A model generated the notes under the pieces. It was given only the letters and a program-made list of their open reading frames with translations. It was not told where the DNA came from and made no database searches. The position numbers were made by a program, and so were the translations under genes. This document shows, one piece after another, positions 34,880 to 43,637 of a stretch of 64,000 nt of DNA; the first letter of the stretch is position 1, and the number at the start of each line of letters is the position of its first letter. This DNA comes from Anaerolineae bacterium (GTDB lineage: Bacteria; Chloroflexota; Anaerolineae; Aggregatilineales; Phototrophicaceae): assembly GCA_022822305.1 (NCBI GenBank), contig JAJEBY010000002.1:62001-126000 (forward strand), read 5' to 3'.

Positions 34880-37800
34880 CAGCCGTGCGAGCTCTTGTGG
34901 CGATTGGTGAGATGCATGCGGCACAGATGAGTGAATTCGCAATAGCGCGAGCACTTGCCGGCTTCGAGCTTCGTAGGATGAACCGGGAACTGCCCGAGCC
35001 GTCCCTTGCGCAAGTTTTCCGCTACATGCGCCAGCGCCGTGTCCAGCGCGGCGATGTCGTCTTCGTCGGTCGCATCGAATTTGCCGCTAGCTTTCAGATC
35101 ACGAATATGCCAGAACATCCCGCCCGCCAACTCACGTTGCGCCGAGTCGGCTTCCGCCCCCTTCATCATCGCCAGCGCGTAGGCCATCATCTGAAAGTCG
35201 CGGCCGGATTCCATTTCATTTCGATTGATTTTTGTGCTGCCGGTCTTGTAGTCGATCACCAGCAGCCGCCCATCAACTTCGTCAATGCGGTCGATGAAGC
35301 CGTGGAGCTTTAGCGGCTGTTCGTGGCCGGGCAACGCAACCTCGGTATCACGGAAATAGTGCTCAACCGCCTGTACATGACGATCGCCGCCGAATTTGTT
35401 GAGCGGGCTATCGGCGCTGAAATCCTTGACTATCACAGCGCGCAGACGGCGGTAGAGCAGTTCTTGCTCCGATGTCCAGGTGGCGGTCGCGCGGAAAGCA
35501 AATGTCTCCGGCGCGCTTTCCAGGATGTCCTTCGCCACGCGCTCGAATATCGCCAGCGCCCGTTCCAGATTCTCTTCGCAGATGCGGATGCCCAGGCTTC
35601 GGATCGTTCGGTAGGTCTCTTCCAGGATTTTGTGATTGAGCGAGCCTAGTTGCCGTAGGTCAAATCCTGCTTCGGGTTCGATGGTTTCGTCGAGCCTAAG
35701 CATGCGTTTGGCGAAGTAACGGAATCCGCACAAGCCATAGTCTTTGAGCCGCGACGCGCTAAACGAACGCTGCGGTCCCAGGCGCCGGGCGGCCTCGGCC
35801 CGCAACGCCGGATGTGAAAGATGGCCACTGAATTGGTCGTGCGGCGCCATGGAAAGCCGTCCTGATTCGATGCGCTGGCCGCGCAGGATGCGAAGCCAAT
35901 GTGGCGCGTATGCGCGATGATTGCGCAGCCACTTGTCCAACCTTGTAATTTCCGCGCGGCGTTGACCAGTTTCTGCACGCAGTTGATCGGCAGCGGACAG
36001 CATCAGCTCCGCCGGAGACGCGGCTTCCTCCGGGCTCACGAGACTACCTATGGGCATACTCACTACGGGTTGACGTGGAAAAGCCTGCAATATTGAACGC
36101 CACAAATGACTCTCAATCCAGAGCTTGCCGTCTTGCACTGTCGGTCGCGACAGGGTCAGGCTGGAGCGGGGCAGGCTGATCAATTCGTAGAACAAGCCGC
36201 GGTCATCATTGCGCTCCGCGGATAGCTGCAACGGCACACCCTCGTCACGGAGTCGCGTGCGTTCGCCATCCAGATAGATGGGATCTTCCGCCACATCGGC
36301 TGGGAAGACGCCTTCGGACAGGCCCAGAATGTACACGTGCGGGTGCGGCAGTCCGCGCGCTTCGGTGGCGGTGGCAACCCATACTTGATGATCGCGCGCT
36401 GGATTTTGGCGCGCCTCTATTTCACGCCCCAAGGCGTCCTTGAGCTCTTGCCAAAAGTCGTCCCAGCGCCTGAAGCCGCCCTGACCAAAACGTGTGCGCA
36501 AGAGAAAATCGATCTTCAACTGTTCGCGCATGATCCGCCTCAAATCATTGAGGGCGCTAACATCTCGCAGCAGGATTTCATCATCGCTGGCGTGATCACG
36601 AGTGATGTTGCCGGCAACGTTGAGCGTGAATGCCGGACGGACGGGTTCCCGCAGATCTTCGGGATCATGTTGTTGATCCGCGCCGATTAGGCCGTCGAGC
36701 CAATTGGTGAATTTGCTGACATCGCCCTCGGCGGGTGGCGTGATGCCGATCAAGAACGTCTCAAGCTTGAGCGCCAATTCTGTGGCTTGTTGTGGCGCGA
36801 GTTGCAAGTAGTCGCGCTCGTCATCTGGCCGGCGCTGGCTCGCCTGGCGGATCATATGCAGCCAGTCGTCGATGGCGCCGCGTGTGAATTGCGCTTCCTC
36901 GCTTAATCGCTCCAGCAAGTCGATTTCGACTGTATCCAGCGCCGAATCGATATATGGCGATTGCAGCGCATCCAGAACATTCGCCCGGCGAAAATGCGGC
37001 GCCAACTCCAGAACGTCGATCAGGACGGCGATCACGGGAATGGTCTCTAGTGGCGGTTGATGGCGCAGTAGCAGCGGCAATTCGTATTCGGCTTGCGCCG
37101 CTCGAAAGTAACTCGCGTAACGCTGCCAATCGCGGAGTACGATTAGAATGTCCTCGGCCGCTACGCCACCGAGCAATTGACGCTTGACCGCTCGCAGCAC
37201 GGCCTTGGTTTCGTCTGCGAGCGTGGGCATGGCGATTAGTTTGAGGGCGTCGCTGCGCTCGCCGGCCGCGCTACCGGTGAAGATGGTCCGGCTTAGTCTT
37301 GACAGGTCGGGGTGACGATTGCCGCTTATTCGCTGCAGTTGCCGCGTATCAAGACGTTCCCCGGCATCACGAAACGCCGTCCGCAGCCGTTCCTCGGTGA
37401 GGGCGCTCCGTCGCAACAGCTCGGATGCCCTTTCAGGCGGAACCGTCAAGGTAATATCGGTATTCGATATGTTCCGCGAGAGTTCCGTCAGCAGCTGCGC
37501 CTGGACGCGCGTGAATTGGTCGAATCCGTCCACCAGCAGCAGGTCGACATCGGCGACGATTGCCCCGCGCTTCCGCAAAGTGGCCAAAGCCAGCCAGCCT
37601 TCGCCTTCAGGATCAACCAGATCATTCTCGCGCAGGGCATTCTGATACAGTCGGTAAAGGGCGGCGATATCGCGATCTTTGTCGCTGCTGACCGCGCGCT
37701 CGAAAGCGTCATTGTCGACGCCGCTCTGCTTCAGTTCGTTGATCAGGTCACTAATCAGCGAGACGAAACCGCGAGTATGAGCAATCTTCCCGAAATGGGC

Positions 37801-38133
37801 CAGCTGTTGATTTTGGCTGAGTTGAAGCGCCAGACCGCGCACGAGCGCCTGTTGGGTGGCGCGTTCAATGCGACGCGCGGGTACGCCGGCACGATTCAAT
37901 AGAACGGTATTGAGCGAATAGAAATCCAGGAATTCTATGTTGAAGAAGCAGGACTTGTCCGGATTGCGCTGGATAAGCTGTTGTCGAAAAGTGAATGCTT
38001 GATGGCGCGTCGCCAGCAAGACCCAGATCTTGGGCAAGAGCGGCCGCCGTCGGCCGGCGAATTCGATCAGGCGATCGACGGCAAATTCCGATTTGCCCGC
38101 GCCGATTGGCGCAAGATGAAGCGTGCTCGGCAT
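34879..38133 (-). CDS. addB: ATP-dependent helicase/nuclease subunit B with iron-sulfur site
   Basis: The 1084-residue AddB partner of AddA. It begins LHLAPIGAGKSEFAVDRL, the P-loop retained in many AddB. The C-terminal nuclease domain has LLVIDYKTGSTK and the four cysteines of the 4Fe-4S site: one in YGLCGFRYF and three in GKCSRYCEFTHLC. The middle contains an inactivated helicase fold. The ATG at 38133 has AGGGG six bases before it. The NERD gene stop is nine bases upstream and addA follows with a one-base overlap, so all three are one operon. Confidence 0.9.
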   Translation of the reverse strand: MPSTLHLAPIGAGKSEFAVDRLIEFAGRRRPLLPKIWVLLATRHQAFTFRQQLIQRNPDKSCFFNIEFLDFYSLNTVLLNRAGVPARRIERATQQALVRGLALQLSQNQQLAHFGKIAHTRGFVSLISDLINELKQSGVDNDAFERAVSSDKDRDIAALYRLYQNALRENDLVDPEGEGWLALATLRKRGAIVADVDLLLVDGFDQFTRVQAQLLTELSRNISNTDITLTVPPERASELLRRSALTEERLRTAFRDAGERLDTRQLQRISGNRHPDLSRLSRTIFTGSAAGERSDALKLIAMPTLADETKAVLRAVKRQLLGGVAAEDILIVLRDWQRYASYFRAAQAEYELPLLLRHQPPLETIPVIAVLIDVLELAPHFRRANVLDALQSPYIDSALDTVEIDLLERLSEEAQFTRGAIDDWLHMIRQASQRRPDDERDYLQLAPQQATELALKLETFLIGITPPAEGDVSKFTNWLDGLIGADQQHDPEDLREPVRPAFTLNVAGNITRDHASDDEILLRDVSALNDLRRIMREQLKIDFLLRTRFGQGGFRRWDDFWQELKDALGREIEARQNPARDHQVWVATATEARGLPHPHVYILGLSEGVFPADVAEDPIYLDGERTRLRDEGVPLQLSAERNDDRGLFYELISLPRSSLTLSRPTVQDGKLWIESHLWRSILQAFPRQPVVSMPIGSLVSPEEAASPAELMLSAADQLRAETGQRRAEITRLDKWLRNHRAYAPHWLRILRGQRIESGRLSMAPHDQFSGHLSHPALRAEAARRLGPQRSFSASRLKDYGLCGFRYFAKRMLRLDETIEPEAGFDLRQLGSLNHKILEETYRTIRSLGIRICEENLERALAIFERVAKDILESAPETFAFRATATWTSEQELLYRRLRAVIVKDFSADSPLNKFGGDRHVQAVEHYFRDTEVALPGHEQPLKLHGFIDRIDEVDGRLLVIDYKTGSTKINRNEMESGRDFQMMAYALAMMKGAEADSAQRELAGGMFWHIRDLKASGKFDATDEDDIAALDTALAHVAENLRKGRLGQFPVHPTKLEAGKCSRYCEFTHLCRMHLTNRHKSSHG

Positions 38134-38142
38134 CCGCAACCC

Positions 38143-38883
38143 CTATTGATAGAGCAGGTTGACCACTCGCTGCACCGTCTTGGCGTCCAGGCGGTGCTGT
38201 GCAAAGTAGGTATCGCGCAGTCGCTTCAGCAGTTGGCTGGCATAAGCGACTGGTACCGCGGGATCGTTCAGCGTTAATTCTACCGACGGCGCCTCGCGCG
38301 TAAAGACGATGACGGCAAACAGCGGCAAGTCTTGCAGCCCGCGATCGTGCAAGAAAGCGCGGATTCGATTCTGGCTTCGCACCGCCTGCTGAGTGGGATT
38401 CCAGCGCATTGGCATCCAGGCGCCCGTCCGCCGACGCTTAAGCCAGTGACCTTTATCGTTGCCAAAGCTGCCCTTGCGTCCGCTTATGCGCAGGACCAGT
38501 ATCCCGTGTTTGCTGACCAGCACGGCATCGACGTATCCAGTGGAACGCTTGCTGATGTTGCGAATGAATACGTGATTATGATCTAAATGCGCCGCCAGCC
38601 GCTCGCCGAGCTGCCACGCCAGCTGGTTGTCGGTCTTCCAGGTGATTGCGCGCAGCGCCATCAGAAACGAGCTGACCATCAAGCCGATGCCGAGCGACAG
38701 TAGCGCCTTACGAATAAGGTCATAGAGTCCGGCGCCCGGATTGCTGGCGATAACCAAATTGAGGATATGCAGCGCGATGCCCGCCACCACGGCGCCGGCG
38801 CCAACGAGAAACACCAAACCTGCTGCCACCAGCATATCGCGCGATCGTCGGCTTAGCCTGCGCGTCGGCGCTACATTCTGCAT
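38143..38883 (-). CDS. Membrane protein with NERD domain, first gene of the addBA operon
   Basis: A 246-residue protein. Two membrane segments (about 18-42 and 58-80) precede a soluble region with a NERD (nuclease-related) pattern: YVDAVLVSKHGILVLRISG and KGSFGNDKGHWL. The canonical catalytic lysine motif appears altered to LRISGRKG, so nuclease activity is uncertain. A small C-terminal helical region (LLKRLRDTYFAQHRLDAKTV) follows. Nine bases separate it from addB. The context suggests a DNA-processing role at the membrane; this is inference. Confidence 0.75.
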   Translation of the reverse strand: MQNVAPTRRLSRRSRDMLVAAGLVFLVGAGAVVAGIALHILNLVIASNPGAGLYDLIRKALLSLGIGLMVSSFLMALRAITWKTDNQLAWQLGERLAAHLDHNHVFIRNISKRSTGYVDAVLVSKHGILVLRISGRKGSFGNDKGHWLKRRRTGAWMPMRWNPTQQAVRSQNRIRAFLHDRGLQDLPLFAVIVFTREAPSVELTLNDPAVPVAYASQLLKRLRDTYFAQHRLDAKTVQRVVNLLYQ

Positions 38884-38990
38884 GGGGAATCACCCTTTAC
38901 ACTGCGGTGGCGGACCGCCAGAAATCATCACGTCTATGATAATGGATTTCCGCAAAATGAGCGCATTGCGGGTGGCCAGTCATTCGCGCG

Positions 38991-39021
38991 CGCGCCTCGT
39001 CAAGGTTATAATTGAGGCGCG
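38991..39021. promoter_or_regulatory. Inverted repeat around a TATAAT in the NERD/kinase divergent region
   Basis: CGCGCCTC (38991-38998) and GAGGCGCG (39014-39021) form a perfect 8-bp inverted repeat. The 15 bases between them contain TATAAT (39007-39012). It may be an operator or a transcribed hairpin for the gene at 39117. The rest of 38884-39116 shows no gene. Confidence 0.4.
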
Positions 39022-39116
39022 TTCCGAATTGATAGTTAATGACAACAATTGCTGTATTTTCTATCGCAAGCTGATGAGTCTCGTTATCCAGTAGCTAACG
39101 AACCGGGCAATACGCG

Positions 39117-40394
39117 ATGCAAACATCCTCGAATAGCGCGTCTCATGAGATAGGTGAAACGGTAGGGCAGGTGCACAAGTTCGGCAGCGCCAGCGAATCG
39201 CTCTTCCGGCGAATCTATCGCGGTTTGTATCGCCGCGGCGAATTGGAATCTACGCTGCGTCACCAAAGTCGGCTACTGCAAACTCAGACGCAGCGCAATG
39301 CGTCGCTGTTGCAGTTGCAGGATCAGCAGCAGCGCGCGTTGCAGAACCGCGCCAGTGAGCTGAAGCGCTTGCAGGCCGTGCTCGGCAGCATGGATGACGG
39401 CATCGTCGTGCAAGACCGCGACGGCAGAGTGACCATGATGAACCGCGGGGCGCAGACTATGCTGGGCAGCAAACGAGCCTTCTGGGAAGGCGAACTGGGC
39501 GCGTTCTACGAGCGATACCGCGGCGTGCAGCAAGTCGGCGCTGAGCTATCTCCTCTGGGTGAATCTGTTGAGCTGGCGCTCAACCATCGAATCCTGCGCG
39601 CGCATCTTGTTGCCATCGGCGATGATGATGGCGATCGCATCGGCACCGTAACTGTCTTGCGTGATGTCACTTATTATGCATTGGCGCAACGACTCAAAGA
39701 CGGCTTCGTATCTCATATCGCCAAAGATATGGAAGCGCCGATTTCCATCATGAAACTCGCCGGCGAACTGCTGGCCGGCCAGCCCGAAGATGCCGGATTC
39801 AATCGCCAATTGTTACAGAAACTGCTGGCCAATGTCGAACTGCTCGACAGATTGCTGCTGGAGTTGCTTGATATCGCGGCGCTTACTGCCGGCAATCTCG
39901 ATGTCGCTCGCGAGTTGGTGGATATAGAGGATTGGCTATGGTCGGTCGTTAGCGATATGGGTGCGGAGACTGACAGGCGCGGCATCGATTTGCTGGTCAT
40001 GACCCGCAGGATCAGCGGGCTGCATATCAAGGGAGACGACAAACGCCTGCGTTGGGCTTTAGGGCATCTTATACGCAATGGCGCGCAATTCAATCGCAGC
40101 GGCGGATATGTGGCAATCTCGTCAGCATCCGGATCAATTGCAGGCAAGGACTATGCCATCGTCCGCGTCTGCGACAACGGCATAGGCATCAGCGCGGCCG
40201 ACCTGCCACATATTTTTGAGCGCTTCTACCGTGGGCAGGCGGGGACCAATGATGGCAAATCAATGCCTGCTGGCTTGGGTCAGGGGCTATATGTGGCGCG
40301 GGGAATCTGTGAAGCGCATGGCGGATTCATACAGGCGCAAAGCCGCCGGAATGTCGGCAGCGCCTTTACCATGGGCTTGCCGCTCCAGCAATGA
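39117..40394 (+). CDS. PAS-domain histidine-kinase-like protein lacking the phospho-accepting histidine
   Basis: A 425-residue soluble protein. A coiled coil (about 40-85) precedes a PAS-like domain (about 85-190; MDDGIVVQDRDGRVTMMNRG). In the dimerisation region FVSHIAKDMEAPISIMK aligns with the usual FVANVSHELRTPLTSIK, placing K203 where the catalytic histidine belongs; H200 is three residues early. The ATPase domain looks intact: GHLIRNGAQFN (N box), VCDNGIGIS (G1), IFERFYRG (F box), and GLGQGLYVARG (G2). No response regulator is adjacent. It may be a pseudokinase or use another residue. Confidence 0.8.
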   Translation: MQTSSNSASHEIGETVGQVHKFGSASESLFRRIYRGLYRRGELESTLRHQSRLLQTQTQRNASLLQLQDQQQRALQNRASELKRLQAVLGSMDDGIVVQDRDGRVTMMNRGAQTMLGSKRAFWEGELGAFYERYRGVQQVGAELSPLGESVELALNHRILRAHLVAIGDDDGDRIGTVTVLRDVTYYALAQRLKDGFVSHIAKDMEAPISIMKLAGELLAGQPEDAGFNRQLLQKLLANVELLDRLLLELLDIAALTAGNLDVARELVDIEDWLWSVVSDMGAETDRRGIDLLVMTRRISGLHIKGDDKRLRWALGHLIRNGAQFNRSGGYVAISSASGSIAGKDYAIVRVCDNGIGISAADLPHIFERFYRGQAGTNDGKSMPAGLGQGLYVARGICEAHGGFIQAQSRRNVGSAFTMGLPLQQ

Positions 40395-40470
40395 CGCCGC
40401 AACCGGTCGAGACCGGCTCCCGTATTAGTAACTGTTGTACGAAATCCAGAAGTCGCATTGATGCCGGAAC

Positions 40471-40938
40471 ATGCCATATCTGATTGATGGACACAATTTG
40501 ATCGCCAGCTTGCCCGATATCGACCTGGCCGACCCGGACGATGAAGCCAAGCTAGTGACCAAGCTGCGCGGATTCGTCGCCAAGACGCGTCGCAAGTGCA
40601 CGGTGATTTTCGACAGTGGCATCCCGGGCGGATTCTCGTCCATGTCCAACAAATCGGTCAGTGTCATTTTCGCTTCTGCCCAGCATTCCAACGCCGATCG
40701 CGTACTCAAGCTGCACATCATGCGTGTCAAAGACCCTGGCAACTGGACCGTGATCTCGTCGGATGAGGCGGTGCTCGACCAAGCGCGGACGTACAAAATG
40801 CGCTGGATGACCTCAGCGGAATTCGCGGAGAAACTGGCGGGTGATCAAACTGAAGATGATACAGCTGGCGAGGAGATTGATGTGCGGCTTTCTCCGGAAG
40901 AAGTTGACGAATGGCTGGATATCTTCAGTGACGATTGA
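40471..40938 (+). CDS. NYN-domain (YacP/Rae1-like) nuclease
   Basis: A 155-residue PIN-like protein of the NYN/YacP group, typically an RNase. YLIDGHNLIASLP gives the first acidic and asparagine residues of the active site; TVIFDSGIPGG the second acidic strand; NADRVLKLHIM and NWTVISSDEAVLDQA complete the set (SSD). It lacks the N- and C-terminal additions of longer members. Its neighbour downstream is the tRNA cluster. The RNA substrate is unknown. Confidence 0.8.
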   Translation: MPYLIDGHNLIASLPDIDLADPDDEAKLVTKLRGFVAKTRRKCTVIFDSGIPGGFSSMSNKSVSVIFASAQHSNADRVLKLHIMRVKDPGNWTVISSDEAVLDQARTYKMRWMTSAEFAEKLAGDQTEDDTAGEEIDVRLSPEEVDEWLDIFSDD

Positions 40939-41010
40939 GGCGCGTCTTGGGACAGGGGCGCATTTGCGGCTTTACTTTGCGGGCGAGGTGAATTAGCATT
41001 TTTGGGCATT

Positions 41011-41084
41011 CGGGGCGTGGCGCAGCCCGGTAGCGCGCACGGTTTGGGTCCGTGAGGTCCCCGGTTCGAATCCGGGCGCCCCGA
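41011..41084 (+). tRNA. tRNA-Pro (TGG)
   Basis: Acceptor CGGGGCG/CGCCCCG, D arm with GCGC, anticodon stem CACGG/CCGTG around TTTGGGT giving TGG, T arm with GGTTCGAATCC, discriminator A. CCA not encoded. Confidence 0.95.
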
Positions 41085-41101
41085 CTGGCGAAAGCCTCCG
41101 C

Positions 41102-41172
41102 GCGGGTATGGTGTAACGGTAGCACTCCACCCTTCCAAGGTGTCAGTACGGGTTCGAATCCCGTTACCCGCT
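41102..41172 (+). tRNA. tRNA-Gly (TCC)
   Basis: Acceptor GCGGGTA/TACCCGC, anticodon loop CTTCCAA between CACC and GGTG giving TCC, T arm CGGGTTCGAATCCCG, discriminator T, typical of tRNA-Gly. CCA not encoded. Confidence 0.95.
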
Positions 41173-41228
41173 CTGGGCGCCACATATGCACGTCACAAAT
41201 CCCGTGTCGTACTGACGGCGCTAGACGT

Positions 41229-41301
<73 letters not shown>

Positions 41302-41439
41302 CCTCACCTGCAGCGTTTGCGTCTCTCGATATACAGAATCTCATTCGCGTCTGATTCTTCACGACATGTGGTGCGGAACTGCCGTTTCATTTGGCAATCA
41401 TCTCCAGTTGCCAATCACGCCTCGGGTCGACGGATTTGA

Positions 41440-41883
41440 CTAGCTGCCGGATGGAGGCTTCTGGAAGATGCCGCGAAGATTGACGGCGCCAGCGCTTTCG
41501 GGATTTACTGGCGAATTATGCTGCCGCTGACAAAACCGCTGGCGGCGGTGCTGGCGACCGTGCCGACGACTCTCGGTCCCAACATCGATCTCATCCGCGA
41601 GAATGCGGCCGACATGGGCAAGGACGTCAACGTGCATGATCGCTTGGTTGAGGGCGCGTTTCAAATCCTGATGGGAGGCGACAAAGACAAGCACGATCAG
41701 ATGGTGATTGCCGCTGCCGAGGAAATGGCCGAAGGCGTCGATATCATTGTTTTCGCGCAAGCGTCGATGACCCGCCTGGCGGCGATGGTCGAATCCGCCA
41801 CTGGCCTGCAAGTGCTGACCAGCCCGCGTCTCGCAATCGAATATACCAAATCCGTTCTTGATGGAATTACGTCCAAAGCATAA
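41440..41883 (+). pseudogene. Chimeric remnant: sugar ABC permease fragment joined to Asp/Glu racemase C-terminus
   Basis: One open frame runs from just after a TGA at 41437 to a TAA at 41881. Its first part (41461 to about 41550) reads [20 protein letters not shown] and then LPLTKPLAA, the EAA loop of a MalG-type sugar permease. From about 41554 it reads [40 protein letters not shown] and [20 protein letters not shown], the C-terminal half of an Asp/Glu (hydantoin-type) racemase including a region where a catalytic cysteine would be expected but Ala is seen. This looks like two genes joined by a deletion. A small protein might still be made from ATG 41518. Confidence 0.75.
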
Positions 41884-41913
41884 GCTTACTCACAAGACAC
41901 AAGGACAGTACCA

Positions 41914-42227
41914 GTGTCCTCAACACAAATGATCGAAATGCCCGCAGAAAATCTGCCGGTGATAGACCAAGCGGATGTCGTGATGGTTGGCGGCGGTTGC
42001 CGCTGCGCGCACGGGCGCCAATACGCTGTTAATCGAGCGCCACGGCTATCTTGGCGGTTGCAGAACGGCGCCATACAACACCAGCATTGGTTGGTTCGGC
42101 GATAGTCATGCCCAGCTGATCATCCGAAGCAGACGTCGAACTTGTCAAATCTCTCCTCAAGCAAGGAGTTGCCAGTGTTGACGACGCCAGGCGGCCACTC
42201 GGCAGACAAAGCAGAGGTTTTCGATAG
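41914..42227 (+). pseudogene. Remnant of an FAD-dependent oxidoreductase N-terminus
   Basis: Three frames together rebuild about 100 residues of an FAD oxidoreductase of the PF12831 type: VIDQADVVMVGGG (from about 41956), then after a shift AAVAAARTGANTLLIERHGY and NTSIGWFGDSHAQLIIR, then after another shift ADVELVKSLLKQGVASVDDA ending at TAG 42225. Part of the GxGxxG loop is lost. The rest of the gene is missing. The four-carbon kinase frame overlaps its end. Confidence 0.7.
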
Positions 42228-43599
42228 CCTGCCACGGGAATGGCCTGCCGATCTTATCCCGCAGATTCAATCGCTACTGCGCGAAACCGGGCAGAAGGTC
42301 TTCGTTCTCGATGACGATCCGACCGGGACGCAGACCGTTCACGATACCATCGTTTTGACCGAGTGGTCGCCGGAGTCTCTGCAGCGAGAAATGGAGGCCG
42401 ACGAGGCGCTCTGCTACATCATGACCAATTCGCGCAGCGTCACCGCGGATCGGGCCGCGGCGATAAACCGCGAAATCGCTATAAATCTTCAGCGCGCCGC
42501 CGAGTTGACGCGCCGTCCCTTCACCGTGATCAGCCGCAGTGATTCCACGCTGCGCGGGCACTTCCCGCAGGAGACGGATGCGCTGGCCGATTCGCTGGGC
42601 AGACGTCCCGATGGCGTGCTGATAATCCCCGCATTTATGGCTGGCGGACGTTTCACCATCGCTGGCGCGCACTACGTGCAAGAGGGCGAGCAATTGATTC
42701 CCGCCGCACAGACGCCCTACGCGCAAGATCCCGTGTTTGGATACCGGCACTCGGACCTTCGCGAGTGGGTCGAAGAAAAGACTGCCGGCAAGCATCGGCG
42801 CAGCGGCGTTGTGTCAATTTCCATCGAGACGATACGCGAAGGCGGTCCAGAAGCGGTTTACGCGATTCTGCGCGATCTCGAAAGCGGAACCGTCTGCGCC
42901 GTGGATGCTGTGAGCGAACGCGATCTCGAGGTTGTTTCCCTCGCCTGTCTCCGAGCTGAAGCCGCCGGCAAGACATTGATCTATCGCACCGCCGCCTCAT
43001 TCGCGGGCATCCGCGGCGGCATCGCGCTGCCTCCGATTCTGGAAGCCGCCGACATGCATCTGATGTCCGATTATGGCGGATTGGTGGTGGTCGGCTCCTA
43101 CGTCAAGAAATCGTCGGACCAATTGGCGGTCTTGCTCAAAAGCGCGTTGGCGCGAGGCGTCGAGCTAAAGGTCGGCGATCTGTTGGCTGGCGATGCGTCG
43201 GGCGCTGTTGTTGCGTCGCTCGTCAGCGAGTTGACGGCCATATTGGAGCGCGGGGAACACGCGGTACTGTATACCAGCCGCGACCTGGTCAGCGGCCAGG
43301 ATGACGCGAGCAGCCTGAATATCGGACGGCGCGTGTCGCAATGTCTGGTGGATGTGGTTCTGGGTCTGCCGCTGCTGCCGCGATTCATCATAGGCAAAGG
43401 CGGCATCACGTCAAGCGATCTTGCCACGGACGCGCTTTCCATCAAGCGGGCGCGAGTGCTGGGGCAGATATTGCCCGGCATCCCCGTGTGGCGGCCCGAT
43501 GCCAGTAGTCGCTATGCCGGCGGCACATACGTGGTCTTCCCGGGCAACGTCGGCGATGACGGGGCGCTGCTGCGCGCGCTAGAAATTCTGGCGCAATAG
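42175..43599 (+). CDS. Four-carbon acid sugar kinase (DUF1537/OtnK-DenK type)
   Basis: A 474-residue ATP-dependent kinase for four-carbon sugar acids (such as erythronate, threonate or denticonate-type substrates). The N-terminal substrate domain has VFVLDDDPTGTQTVHDTIVL and TNSRSVTADRAA, then ISRSDSTLRGHFP. The C-terminal nucleotide domain has RFIIGKGGITSSDLATDAL. GTG 42175 is chosen because AAGGAG (42163-42168) lies six bases before it; TTG 42142 is also open. The first 20 or so residues overlap oxidoreductase remnant sequence in another frame, so the true N-terminus is uncertain. Substrate not determinable. Confidence 0.85.
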   Translation: MLTTPGGHSADKAEVFDSLPREWPADLIPQIQSLLRETGQKVFVLDDDPTGTQTVHDTIVLTEWSPESLQREMEADEALCYIMTNSRSVTADRAAAINREIAINLQRAAELTRRPFTVISRSDSTLRGHFPQETDALADSLGRRPDGVLIIPAFMAGGRFTIAGAHYVQEGEQLIPAAQTPYAQDPVFGYRHSDLREWVEEKTAGKHRRSGVVSISIETIREGGPEAVYAILRDLESGTVCAVDAVSERDLEVVSLACLRAEAAGKTLIYRTAASFAGIRGGIALPPILEAADMHLMSDYGGLVVVGSYVKKSSDQLAVLLKSALARGVELKVGDLLAGDASGAVVASLVSELTAILERGEHAVLYTSRDLVSGQDDASSLNIGRRVSQCLVDVVLGLPLLPRFIIGKGGITSSDLATDALSIKRARVLGQILPGIPVWRPDASSRYAGGTYVVFPGNVGDDGALLRALEILAQ

Positions 43600-43637
43600 T
43601 ATCCAGGCGCGCTCCAAAATATGCTGGCGCAGCGGCG

